A stretch of 64,000 bases of DNA from assembly GCF_000189635.1 (NCBI RefSeq), contig NW_002476022.1:62001-126000 (forward strand). The letters run 5' to 3'. This DNA is from Tetrahymena thermophila SB210. Its lineage: Eukaryota > Ciliophora > Oligohymenophorea > Hymenostomatida > Tetrahymenidae. Made by a program: the position numbers and the translations under genes. Positions 39,234 through 51,482 of this stretch are shown piece after piece. Every line of letters begins with the position of its first letter. Position 1 is the stretch's first letter. The notes under the pieces were generated by a model. The model saw only the letters and a program-made list of their open reading frames with translations. It was not told the origin of the DNA and did not search any database.

Positions 39234-40482
39234 CTATTTATACTTTAAAATAAATATTTAAAAACTCAAAAATATCAAACAAACATGTTTAGAAAAATAT
39301 TTTGTTATTTGCTTTGAATTAGTGATTTATTTAGTTTAGATATTTCTTATTAAAACCATGCAATAATGCTTTGCTAACTTTATTTTATAAGAAATATAAA
39401 ATTATATTTAGCTACAATCTGTAAGTCATATTTATCAAGATTATAATAAAACCTATAAATGTTGTTAAAATTCTTTTTAATTTATACATATCTTTAAAAT
39501 AAATGATTTTTTCAAATGTATTTTTAAAGATACATATTAATAAGCATAAAAATATAAGGTTTATATTTCTTATGTAAATAAATAATTTATGTTATACACA
39601 AACTTTAAAAGAAAATCATTTGAAAATACTTTTTTAAATTATAACTTTTCTTTAAAGCTTTAAAAATCTTACATAAATTAATGAATTAATTTGAAAAAAT
39701 ATTAATAATTTTGAAATTAAGATAAAAGGTTGAAAAAATAAATTTTAACATTAATTTAAATTAAAATATTATATTGAATTATCATATCAATTCAATAAAA
39801 TGCAAGCTTTAAAAAATCATTTTATATTTTTATAATATAAAAATGATTGTAAATTTAATGTTAAATTAAACAAGCTAATTGTTAAATAGCTTTAAAAAAG
39901 AGTTTAATGAATGAATAAAATTATATTAAAATTAAAATTTTTAGAATTAATTTAGAATTTTTTTGTTAGGTTTTGTTTTCTAAATCCTTTAATTAAATTT
40001 TTTGGCTTTATTTTCTTTTTATTTAATTTTATATTTGTCAAATAAATTTTTTTTTTTACTAATAAAATATAATTATAGAAAATTCATAAATAGATTAATT
40101 TAAGTTGGAAATAAATTTTTTATTTTAAAATAAATTACAGCAGCAGAAGGGTACATTTTTATTTATATTCTATTAGAAAAATTTTATTTTTGAATTTTAA
40201 ATTTTATTTGATTTAATTTAGAATAAAATTTTATAATTATTCATATATTTGTTTTGAAATACCATAAAATCACGAATAAATTCTATTAAATAAATACTGA
40301 ATTATACTTATTTTTCCTTCTTTGATTTTTAGTATTTTCAAATAGTTTTTTATAGATTGATTATGAAGAAGCAGCTAAAATTTTAGGATAACTCATTTTA
40401 ATATTTTTTGTAAATGATTTCAAATAAATACACAAAATCTCTATTATAAACAGAATTAATTAACTAAGTATACAAAGGAACT
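39234..40482. other. convergent AT-rich spacer
   Basis: No gene recognised between the MORN and coiled-coil genes; only low-complexity AT DNA. Confidence 0.6.
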
Positions 40483-41859
40483 TCAATGTTTCAAAATACC
40501 TAAATACATTTTTGATTTATTTTCCATTTTACGGAGACGAGATGCTTATTCCTATTTTTTTTCTTCATATATTGACTTTTATTCACTTAAAAATTCTGTG
40601 ATTTTATCAAGATCTTGTTTATGAGTTTTTATAGCTTTTTCACCTTGCTCTCTTTCCTACTTATGGGTTGTTTTGTTAAGTAGTATTTCAGTACGGATAT
40701 TGTTATTTTCGATCTCAATTTACTTAATAAGATCTGACAATTGTTGCTCCTCTTCACACACTTTTTGCTAACGTTAAGCAATAAGTTCATTCAAAAGTTA
40801 TATTTCTTTTTCCAATGACTCATGCTCAGATAGCTATTTTAAATAAAGATCATTGTAGGATTGCAATTAGGTTTGAGTTTTATAAAACTCTTAATAAAGA
40901 GGAGCTATATCTTTTTAAACTTAATCTAATTCCATTTTTAATATTTCTTCGATCTGCTTCATTTCATCTCTTTCTTATTTCTTATTTAATACTATATTAT
41001 ACCCACTTTCTAATAGCTCATCAAAAGTGTTAGCCAATCCCTCGTCGAGATAAAGATAAGCTCTTTTTTTTATAATATTTGTTATGTTCACTCTAGGGGC
41101 ACTTTAATTAGCTCTTTTAAACAAACTGGCTCCATAAGTTTAGGACACACCTGTTGCGCAAGACGTTTTAGAAAAGAAAGAGAATCTCCTTGACCCAGAA
41201 GAGCAAAAAGAATTATCTTATCTATTTCCTTGTGTGTTTTACATATTTTAACTGCTTTTTAAGTTATTTTAATCTGGAATATTATTGTTTTTTGTATCAC
41301 TTTTCACAAAATCTTTATTCGAATCAGGCTGTTCCATTTATTAATTGCTTAAAATTATATCTTGATTTACTTTTTATGATGATTACCCTTCGCTTTTTTA
41401 AGAGTTAATTTTATTGATTTAAGTAGGAGCAGTATTATAATTCTATTAGCTAAGAAATTCTGTACTCACAATAGGAAAAGAAGAGGGTGAATTGACTTTA
41501 GATGAAAGCATTGAAGATGAATTTTAACAATGGGTGTTAGAAGCCTATGTTTCAACTGAAGCAGCTTTATTATTATAGGGACTACTTATCTAATTACAAA
41601 GAATAGGTGGAGAAGAAGGCTGAAATAGAGGACTACTGGTTTGATTCAAACTTATTTGCTTTTATGATAGTCTTAGTGAATTTTAAGTAGAAATAGCTGG
41701 CTATTAACTATGACTGAATTGAGATATTAAAGGAGGAGTTTATTGATAAGATACATCTTGTGATAGTGGCTCCTTTAACATGCTTTGTTGAAGCGAAGAA
41801 GGATAAGTTGAAAGCTATCCTGGAGAATTTATGTAATTATTTTTAGCAGAAGAACTCAT
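40483..41859 (-). CDS. coiled-coil protein of unknown function
   Basis: Single exon, 458 residues, start in a strong A-run context (nine A before TG). The first about 255 residues are low-complexity S/Q/N/P-rich. The segment from about residue 265 (NITNIIKKRAYLYLDEGL) to the end is hydrophilic and strongly helical, with heptad-like runs such as EEILKMELDQVQKDI, LEKEIQLLNELIAQRQQ and LIKQIEIENNNIRTEILL. It is therefore a coiled coil of nearly 190 residues ending YLGILKH. No enzyme or binding motif is visible. A structural or adaptor role is plausible, but it is an inference from shape only. Confidence 0.8.
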
Positions 41860-43057
41860 TTTTTTTTGACTATCTTAACCAGAGTTACTCCATAAATCAG
41901 TTTGCTTGGATAAATTCTTTGTGTTAGGTGTATTTATTATTTTTTTCTAGCTCATTGAATTAGGTTCTTGTTTGCTTGATTGATTGTAAAATTACTACTA
42001 AATTATTCTGACTTTTGATTTTTAATATTCTTTATCTATTTTAGTCTTTTTTAATTATTTCTTTAATTAAATGTGCAAATTTCAACTAATTATTACTATT
42101 GATAACTGACCACAAATAATATAGCTTGATATTCACTATAACTAGATTTAGTTCCTTACTTACTGACTGACAATTCATATTTGATTTCTTTTTAGATATT
42201 GGTGCATTTAATAAATAAATATCTTTATAAACAATAACTTTTACTAAATGATGATATTTCAACTGGTTGTATTTACTAGGATAGATTGAATTCATAGTAA
42301 ATATCTAAAGTAAATTAAAATCCACAAAAATTGATATATTTAAAAATACTGTGAAATTTGTCTTCCTCTAGCAGTATCAAAAAAACCAATAAAAAACAGC
42401 TTTGCCTGTTCTATTAAAATGAAAATAAATGAACAATTTCAAAAGATTTATTCTTTTATATTAATTATTAATTACATTTTATTAATTCAAATATAGACAA
42501 GTTCTACTGCACTAAAAAAATTATTAGATAAAAGTATAAAAATGTTCAATTGCATTCAAATGAATCATTTTAAAATATAAGTTTAAATCTAATTAAAAAT
42601 TTTAAGAATTTGATGAAAAATAAAAATTTTATATTTGATAAAATATAACTAATTTACAAGCAAATAAAATTTTAAAATGTTTAAATTAATATATAATATA
42701 TTCATTTAGTAACTCAAAACGTATAATAATTCAAAATCTAAATATTTTTAAGTCCTAACTCGAGAAATAATTTTCTGAAAATAGCTATATAAATTGTTTG
42801 CTTATTTAAGAAAATTAAGGTATTTAAATATTTTCTTCCAATTTAAAATCTAAATAAAATCTTATACTTAATTAAAATGAACATTATAATTTGAGAAACG
42901 AAACTTAAAATATTTTATTGAAAGTAATTTAGGTATAAAAATATTTTTAAAAAGTATTTATAATTGCATGAATATATGCTATTAAAAACAGATTTTAATA
43001 CAAGTTATTTTAATTTTTTATATATAAGTTTATGAATGAAAGATGATGATTTTACTA
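41860..43057. other. AT-rich spacer with a weak minus-strand frame
   Basis: 5' region of the coiled-coil gene. A minus-strand frame at 41897-42295 starts with ATG and ends 37 bases before the coiled-coil gene. Its codon use is poor, so it may be leader sequence or chance. Nothing else stands out. Confidence 0.5.
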
Positions 43058-43808
43058 TCATTAATTTTAAGGATTTTATTATTGCTAATAATACTATTAT
43101 TACTATTAGCTTTACATGTTTTATTATTAATTAGGATTTACTATATGAGGACCGCCAGGAACTGTTTACATTTATCTTTAATATTAGACATTTGGATGAT
43201 TACCTTAGCCTTATATTTGAGGATTACCGCTAGGAGCATAAGGTTAATTTGGATGGCTAGCCTAATTTTATTGATGAACTCTTTACTATCTCTCTTTTAT
43301 TTGTATTTCCATTTCTTTTTACTTATTTTCATACGAATATCTAAGATTTTACTTTCTTTCTAAAAGATCTTTCTCAGAGAGCTTAAATTCATCGTTTGTT
43401 TAATAAATATCATCGTTTAAAATAACTAGATTAAGTAATATTAAATAAAATATTTTAACAAAGCCATATTCTAAAGCTAATATTAATTAATTACCATGCT
43501 TTTTAATATCGTTGCTTAAATTTAACAATTACTAAGATACCTTCAAAAACTCTAATACATCTTTTCTTAAAATGTTTTGCTTAGATTATTCTTCATATGG
43601 ATTATCAGAAATCTATCATAAATTTATATTTAAAACTTATTAAAATATTAAATTGTCAAATATTCTACTTTAATTTAGCAATAACTATTATTAATATTAA
43701 ATTAATTACTTTCAACTATTCTGCAATGCTTACAAAAGTTTCAGTATATTATTTCATTAAATCATCTTTCTTAGTTTTAAATTCAATATATTTGCTTTCA
43801 GGGTTCAT
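43058..43808 (-). CDS. MED22: probable Mediator complex subunit 22 (Med22/Surf5)
   Basis: Three exons: 43808-43710, 43612-43495 and 43425-43058; 194 residues. Med22 belongs to the head module of Mediator, which links transcription activators to RNA polymerase II in the nucleus. The body is an alpha-helical protein with the run LLNLSNDIKKHVILNDD (about residues 65-81), matching the Med22 pattern of a helix with L-x-x-D-L-K followed by a LIxND turn, then a long charged helix (KDLLERKQNLRYSYENKQKE). The C terminus is a Q/P/G/N-rich tail not typical of animal Med22. Length without that tail fits the family. The assignment rests on this short motif and the helical layout and should be treated as probable. 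Confidence 0.6.
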
Positions 43809-44131
43809 TTTTCTTTTTATTATGAAGTCTATCTATTTAGCTAAACTAAAAAAGTTTATTTTTTTACTAAAAAAATATTTGTGTTGTGTATCTTAATTTT
43901 AAAAAACAATTTGGAATAATGTAATAAATAAATAATTAATATCTGTAGTTAAGTTTAATTGATCCAACTATTGCTACTCAAAATTGGCACATAAATTTTA
44001 AATATTATAGTATTTCATTTAACCTTTCTTTTCAATATATTTATTTATGTTTTCAAAAAATAATTTTAAATTTTTTATTTGAAATTAATTAAAATTAGTT
44101 TTAAGAAAATTACAAAGAATAAAAATATTTT
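43809..44131. other. AT-rich spacer
   Basis: 323 bp between the start of MED22 and the end of the XPG gene, both on the minus strand. No feature visible. Confidence 0.6.
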
Positions 44132-47100
44132 TCAAAATATATTTTTTTTGTAAAATCTTTTTTTTTTATTTTTTTTATTATATTAAAATCCATTTAGATC
44201 TCCATCAAAAGGTTCATCATCAATATGGTCATCATTTTCGTCTTAAGGTTTAGATTGGTCATTTTCTTCTTCATCTTCTTCTTCAATTTCTATATTAATT
44301 GCTCCTTTTTTGATAGTTTTTCTCTTTTTATCTTAAATGTTTTTATATACATTATTTATGCCTTCCACAATGTTTTCAACTCTCTTCTCATTTTGCAATC
44401 TGCTTTCTAGCTCTCCTGTTTCATTTTATTTTAAGTCTCTGATTGCATTTTTCAGTCTTGTACTGTTTATAATAGCAAATTTAGAAGCTTATTTATAGTA
44501 GTCAGTTATTTTCTTTTGAGGATCAGGCTTTCTATTTAAATATTCCTCCAGGGGTTTAAGTGAGTAATTTGTTATTTCATCATTCCACCCAAATATATTT
44601 TAGCAATAAGCTCTCAATAATCCTAAGCTAGGTTTACCCCACTAGAATGCCTCATCAGATTTGTCAACATTTGGATTTAAATAGGCGTTTATAACTTTTT
44701 AGGAAGGAAATTCTTCTGGTATTTCCCAGTGTTTTTTGTAGTTTTTATGTAGTTCTTTATAATTTTTTTCTTTCAAACTTATGTTTTTGTAGTGAATAGA
44801 AGGATCTTCTAATAAGACGTCTGCCTTACTTGCCCAAACTTTAAATCTCTTTAGTGCATCAATATTTTCAAAAGCTGTACAAATTTCCATGGCATTAACT
44901 ATACCAACACCTTTTATACCTAGTGTATAATCACTACCTAAAAAGAGTGCCATGTATATTAGCTTATCTCTATTAACTCCCATCTCCTTTTCAATACTTT
45001 CACCATTTATGTATCTTTATATTTTTTATTTATTAAAAATTTCTTAATATTGCTTTAAATTTTTACCTTACATAATCAGCCTCTTTACCAAATAATCCTC
45101 TATAAATATTTTTTCCTCCAAAGAGAAAGACATCACTATCATCAGTAATAATTCCATCAACTAATTTAATTTACTCTAAAAATGCACATTGAGCTTCTGC
45201 TTCAGATGGTGCCTAATTACAAATAAGTTTATTTATTTTTAGAATGAAATAAAAACTTGCTTACCTCAACCCATGGTACTCCAAATAGTAGAAGCAGTTA
45301 CCTGACTTACTAAAATTTATCTTGTATTGTCTCTGAATCTAATTCACCTAAATTGAGAAATCTTTAATACTCCTCTTCCAGCTACTCATCTGTCAGATCT
45401 ATTTCTTCATCTACATGCTTATTTTACTCTTCTTCCCATTTTTCAACTTAAGCTAACAATTTTTTTATTTCTTCAGGGTCTTCATCATCTTCGTCTTCGT
45501 CATTACTTTAATTTTCCTCTTCAGTCTTTTAAAATATACTTTGATTCTTTTAAATAAATTTTTTCTTTTCTTGCTCATTCATTTATTTCATAGCTTCTTC
45601 CATTCTTAGTTTTTCTATAAGTTTTTCTAAATCTTCTCTCTCTTTCTTTTTTTTGGCATGGGTTATATCGAGTTCATCATCCATTGTCGTATTACTCTTT
45701 TTTTACTAATTGTCAAACATAAATTTGACTTGATCTATTTCTTCTTCTGTGTTTGAATTATTAACTTTAAATTATTCTAATGAATTAGTTTCATCTTTTC
45801 TAGCACTATCCACTTTTTTGTTACTATTTTACATATCTAGCAGATGTGATTATTTAACTTCTGATTAACTTTAAAAATTATCTTCTTTTCCTTACAGCTT
45901 TTCTTATGTCTGGTGTTATTCTTAATTCTTTTATTTAGCTTCAAGTCTCTGAGATTATTCCAAAGTTTTTTATTACAAAATTTCAAAACCACTCTTTTAG
46001 TCATTTTTTACTATTTCTGATATTCTTTTTTGAGTATCTGCTAGGCTGCTTCTTTAACTTTCCTCAACTTTTTTATCTTATAGCTCAATTGCATTCAATA
46101 TATTAATTGATTACTCTTCATTAACTGAAATTTAGCTAGAAGATTAAATCATTGCTTAATCAAGCTCACCTATATTGTCATCACTCAAACTTGCATTCCT
46201 TAACTTTATATTAAAATTTTCTTCATGTTCTTATTCTTTATTTTCTTCCTAACTAACTTAACTTTAGCTATCTCCAAAAGACAAATCTGAGCTATCCTCA
46301 TTTTTTTTCGATTATTTTTATTTTTTATTTGAGTTTGCACATAAGTCTGCAAAATTAATACTTTGTTCATTAAAAAAGTTATCATCGTCTTCTTAAAATT
46401 CAATTTTGCTTAATACATTTTATAATTATTCTGAGGTCTCTTAAGTATCATCTTATTCCTGCTCCTTCATTTATCTTTGCCAAGAAATAGTACTTGACTC
46501 TCTTGCTTTTAAGAGGTCGTTGAGTCTTGACTGTATTTCTTGTTTCCTTTCTAATTTTGTTTTTCTTGCTGGTTTTGCAATTAAACCTATTTTATTTGCT
46601 GCTACTGAGGAATTTTATTCTCCTCCTTCCTATGTATCAAAAGCTTTTTATACAAACAAGAACATTTTATCATGTTCAGATTTAGACTAACCAGTAATTA
46701 TTTTGTTTTTAGGATCATTTAAAAAACTTTTCTTTTGATTTTCATTCATTGTAGAAGCTGCTTCGTTAATCATAAAATTCTACTGCTAATTTAGTAAATT
46801 TTTGCGACCTTCATCACGCACTTAGCTAACTTCTTTTTTACTTGTAACATATTCAACATAACTTTTTGATTAGAGTATAGAAAATTCTTCCATGTCAGTT
46901 ATCTTAGATAAATCTCTATTTCTAATTTCCTAAAGTCGTTGATTTAACTACTAAACAATACCAACTTTTGATGCTATATCATAAATGTAAAATTCCTGCT
47001 CATTAGATATAATTCCATCAAAAAGATTAGGATACTTCTTTTTTTAAATGAGTATTTATTTAAATTCTGCATCAACAATAGACATTTAAAATTCATTTAA

Positions 47101-47577
47101 ATTTTTTTCAAAATCATTCATTTCATCACTATTTAACGAATCTAAATCATCGAAATCAACTTCATCATCTTAATCTTTAGCTTAACTTGCATTTTAATTA
47201 CCTAAACTTTTTCCTGCTTTCAACTTTCCCTCCAATTACTTGATTACATATTTTTCAGCCAATTTTTTAAGGTTTACTTATCTTTTCTCTCTTTGTTATT
47301 GACGAAGATAAAGTGTATGTCTTTTTAACTCTGGAGCTTTTCCATCAAAAACAAATACAGGTTTTATTCCTAAACTCAAAAGCCTGCATAAACGCTTAAA
47401 TATTCCAACTAAATGAATATTTTTAAACTCGCTATTCATTCTTCTACTTGCAAATCCGTAAAGCATTCTAATAACCCAAATACTAACATCTATTGCTAAT
47501 CTCTGACCTTCTAAAGCTTCTACTTTTAATTTTCTGCCTGCTGGAGAGAGCAAAGTCCACAGCCCTTAAACACCCAT
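44132..47577 (-). CDS. ERCC5: XPG/Rad2 DNA repair endonuclease
   Basis: Three exons: 47577-45265, 45212-45067 and 45014-44132; 1113 residues. XPG makes the 3' incision in nucleotide excision repair, in the nucleus. The N domain begins MGVQGLWTLLSPAGR, with LAIDVSIW (D30) and FVFDGK (D78). A long acidic, Q-rich spacer (about 95-735) separates it from the I domain, which has APSEAEAQ (from residue 772), ITDDSD (D795, D796, D798) and LGSDYTLGIKGVG (helix-two-turn-helix). All expected catalytic carboxylates are present. The long spacer distinguishes XPG from FEN1 and EXO1. The C-terminal tail is acidic, then strongly basic (KKNKKKRFYKK), like a nuclear localisation signal. It is head-to-head with the Naa10 gene. 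Confidence 0.95.
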
Positions 47578-48203
47578 TTCAACTAAATATAAAAAAGTGA
47601 ATGTTATTTGCTTTTTTATAATAAAGATTAGAAAATGTGCTTTTTTTAATAAAGAATTTTTTTATTTAATATATCAGATGAAATTTATGGTTTTTATCTG
47701 CAGAAAAGTTAATAATTTTTGATAGACTGTTTGCTTTTGATTTTAATATCTTTTAGCGGATACTTTTTATCAATTAGATTTTTTACTGTCTTTAAGATTT
47801 TTCAAAAATTATTTGATAGTAATTTATTTATTTCTGTCTTATTTAAAAATAATTTTGAAATAAACTTTAATAAAATGAATAAATGTATTAATAAAATGTT
47901 GGATTTGGTTTGTTGGAGTTTGACAAATTTGATGAGAAATGATTTTAATTTAAAAAAACCCAACCAATCAATTTCAATTGAATTAAAATTTGTTTAAAAG
48001 AAATAAGAGGGAAAAAGAAAAGTATTTGATTTCTTTAATAATTCGCTACCTAGCTATGAATGAATATTGATTGATTAATAGAAGGATAGAACAAGAAGAA
48101 GATATTAAGATATCTTGTTTGTAAATTTGACTAATTTTTAAATAAATTAATTAAAAGACATAAAAAGTATAAAATTTAAGTAATTGAAAATTGTAGGTAG
48201 AAA
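47578..48203. promoter_or_regulatory. shared 5' region, XPG (-) and Naa10 (+)
   Basis: Divergent 626-bp AT-rich spacer holding both promoters. A plus-strand chance frame at 47719-47997 is hydrophobic and not coding-like. No defined motif was found. Confidence 0.35.
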
Positions 48204-48836
48204 ATGGTCAGTATTAGAAAAGCAACATTTGAAGATTTAATTGGTATGCAAAATTGTAATTTGTGGTGTCTTCCAGAAAATTACACCTCAAAGTATTACC
48301 TCTATCATTATGTTAGCTGGCCTTAAATTTTGTACGTAGCTGAAGATTAAAAGGGTAAGATTGTTGGTTATGTCATGGCAAAAATTGAAGACGAAGAAGA
48401 TGTTGTTCACGGTCATATTACTTCTTTATCTGTTTTGAGATCTCATAGAAAGTTAGGTATTGCAAATTAACTTATGTCTGCTACTCATCGCGATATGCAA
48501 GCCTTATATGATGCTAAATATGTTTCTCTCCACGTCAGAGTCTCTAATCGTGCTGCTTTGGGTCTTTATAAAGGAAAACTTAATTATGAAATATACGAAG
48601 TTGAAAAGGGTTATTATGCCGATGGTGAAGATGCATACAGTATGAATAAATATTTCTCAGATGAAGCTAGACCCAAGGTGCTTCCATATGAATAAAGCGA
48701 AGAAGAAAAAGCCTAAATCGCTTAAACTAAGCCCAAAAAAGAATAGAAAGATGGAGATGATGAGGAAGATGATGAAGAGGAAAGCAAGAATAACAACGGT
48801 GTTAAAAACTATGCTGAAAAAACAACCAAAAAGTGA
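48204..48836 (+). CDS. NAA10: N-terminal acetyltransferase catalytic subunit Naa10/Ard1
   Basis: Single exon, 210 residues. It is the catalytic subunit of NatA, which acetylates nascent protein N termini (after Met removal) at the ribosome with the partner Naa15. The GNAT fold is seen from [16 protein letters not shown] through [26 protein letters not shown] and [18 protein letters not shown] (acetyl-CoA P loop RKLGIA, residues 82-87) to [17 protein letters not shown]. These runs are near-identical to Naa10 of other eukaryotes. After the domain the tail is charged and acidic ([11 protein letters not shown]), as in other Naa10 proteins. The gene is compact and G/C-rich for this genome, consistent with high expression. 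Confidence 0.95.
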
Positions 48837-49281
48837 AAAAAGCAGTTTAAATAAATATAGATAAAACTTTAAAAAGTAGAGAACTATTGAAAATACTTAA
48901 ATAATAATATTTAAAGCAATTCCAAGAATAAAGCACAAGCAATTAAGTACTAACATATAGTAAATATGTGAAGTAGATAAATTGAGACTTAATAATTAAT
49001 ATAAATAAATAAGTATGCTAAGAAATAATGTTTAAGTAGTATATATATTTTTTATTAAGATTATATATAAAATTAATTTTAATTATATTTAATTGTTTGT
49101 TTTCCCTTATATGATATTAGAAAATTCGTTCTTTTTTTAAGCTGTAATGGATAAAAAAGCTTCATTTAGTAAAAATTGATTTAGTTAAAATGAATGAGTA
49201 AGATTTTATGCTAGCTTACAATTTTATAAAGCTATTTTTTATTTATTTTAGATAGTTTCTCAGTAATTCTACTTTATATTT
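48837..49281. other. convergent AT-rich spacer
   Basis: 3' ends of Naa10 and of the unknown 207-residue gene. No feature seen. Confidence 0.6.
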
Positions 49282-49905
49282 TCAATTGAACGCATTCTTA
49301 AGGAATTTATAAAAAAATGCTAAAGATACAGCAAGATAAAAGTACATATCTTTGTAAACTTAAGGCATCACAGTCTCATATCTGCCTTCCTAAAAATAAT
49401 TTTCTATCCAATTGGTTACTTGATAATCTATCTTTACATTTCCATCCTCTTCATCAATTTAACTAATAAAGGTTTATTTATCAGTCTTGTACATCATTTT
49501 TTCAAAATCTTGCTTTAAATTTAAATGCTGTAAATCCTAATCTACAGAGTATTGTAAAATTATAAACTCATCTTTAAATTAAATGCTAGAAACTTTTTTA
49601 GTAGGGAGTGGTTTTTCCTTGTTAAATAATTACTAAAAATATCCTTTGTTTTTTTATTAACATATATTATATTCTCTATGTATAAGGTCATTAATTTCAT
49701 CAAATAGTATTTCTTTCTCTTTTAAATCCATCCAAGTTTACACCTTACTCCTAAAACACAAATCTTAATTCCTTAATCGTCCTTTAAACTTTTAAAATAA
49801 TGTCTATTGCCTTGTGCTGTTGTATGATTTAGTAAGAAACTTTTCATCAAATTTTTTAAATAACTTAAAATTTTTAAAAGAATCTGATGAATAATTTGCG
49901 CTCAT
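49282..49905 (-). CDS. unknown 207-residue protein with hydrophobic C-terminal segment
   Basis: Single exon, start MSANYSSDSF, stop TGA at 49282-49284. The protein is mostly charged and Q-rich, with a K/R-rich first third (FKKFDEKFLTKSY, KFKGRLRN) and a helical middle (WMDLKEKEILFDEINDLI). Near the C terminus the segment MYFYLAVSLAFFYKFL is hydrophobic and followed by a short polar end, suggesting a tail-anchored or membrane-associated protein. Codon use is coding-like and the frame is uninterrupted. I do not recognise the family. Confidence 0.65.
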
Positions 49906-51482
49906 TTACAACTTAATTACGATCTTCCTAATAGAAATCTTTCTTTAAAAGTATTTAATTAATATGTTATTACAATATTAATATTTATTAATTAATTAAA
50001 ACTCAAAATAGCCTTAAACAAAAATCAATTACTTCTAGAAACTTAAAAAATAAGCTAAAAGCAATAAGTTATTCTACTATTTTTTTTCAAAAATAAATAA
50101 ATAAATTTATCTTTCTTAAAAGTAATAAAAGAATAAATTAATAAAATATTATTGATTTAAAAAAACAAACTTTGTATGAAAAAGAATTTATATTTTTCAT
50201 CAATTTTTAAACACAATAAATATAAAATACATTTAGATCTGTTTATCTTATTAAAGTTTTAGATATAGTAAATGAGCATTATCTAATAAATTCCTTTAAC
50301 CTAATTTATAATATGATTTATTTTTAAGAGATATGGAAATATTTTTTTCTACATAAAAAAATTATTCTTTTAATTTATTCTTAAATTAAATTAATCTAAA
50401 TAATCTTTTGTATTTTTAAGAAATTTATTTATATTTATCAAATTATAGCTATTCTCGAATAATTAGTTTGTAAGTAGGAAATAATAAATATTTTTTATAA
50501 GATAAAAGATAGTTTAAAAGGAAAAAAAAACTGAAAATTCGGATTAAAAAGTTTTTTGCTCTCAAATGTACTAATTTTTGTTTTCATATCTAAAATTATT
50601 TCTTAATTAATTTGAATTAAGTAATAAAAACATTCTCTAATTTTCAATTTCTAATTAATTCATCTTTAAACAAAGATATTGATATCTTATAATATTTTGT
50701 TTAAATATTTAATGTTATCTTTAAAGTCTTTTCATCAAATGTTTGTTGAAAATCTTATTTTAAATTTTAAATGCACTAAAATATGAATTTAATTTGATAA
50801 CTGAAAATAGTTTATTAAATATTTTTAAATTGATATTCGCTCCTTCAAAATTAAATTTATAAAATTTTAGTTTAATATTAAATAAGCACAAAAGTAAGGT
50901 AAAAAATTTTTAATTAGAATAGAGTTAGAGATAAGAATTAAATCAATTTGAAAGCTCACGATGATTTATTTTTATAATATAATAATTAAAATACTAGGTT
51001 AGGTATTATAAAAAATTATAAATATAAATTATAAGCTAAAGCAAAACATATTTAGGCTATTGTATAATATTATATATTATAATTTAGATTATGAATTGTT
51101 TATGAATATTTTTCAATTTAATTTTGAAGCATTGTTTTGAAATAAATAATTTATTTTTGAATTTATTATTTATAAATCAAAACTCTCCAGCCAATTAAAT
51201 TTATTTTTTAGAATGAGCTAAACAAACTTTTTTAAGTTTAAATTTTATTTAAAAAAAAAACAATTTACATTCTAATGGATTAGCTTTGCTTGTTGAATAA
51301 ATAATAATACAAAGAAACTTAAACTATTTATTAGAGAAAAAAGTTTAATTCTTCTATATTTGTTAAATTATTATAATCATCTTAATATAAAAATCTAAAA
51401 AGGGAAAAAAATAAATTCTATAATGTAATACTAAAATTAAAAGTTATTATTTAAACAAAAAATACTCAAAGAAAAAGACAAA
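49906..51482. other. AT-rich spacer
   Basis: 1.6 kb divergent spacer upstream of both the 207-residue gene and the Rpn-family gene. No gene, terminal inverted repeat or target duplication could be recognised around the latter. Confidence 0.55.

Noticed and set aside
41897-42295. 132-codon minus-strand frame just upstream of the coiled-coil gene
   Set aside because: Codon use is poor and no motif or splice partner was found; probably leader sequence or chance.
43043-43363. Plus-strand frame of 106 leucine/isoleucine-rich residues that looks like a membrane protein
   Set aside because: It is the complement of the Q/P/G-rich last exon of the MED22-like gene; glutamine and asparagine codons read backwards give Leu/Ile.
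47719-47997. 92-residue hydrophobic plus-strand frame between XPG and Naa10
   Set aside because: Lies in a divergent promoter region, has background composition and matches no family.
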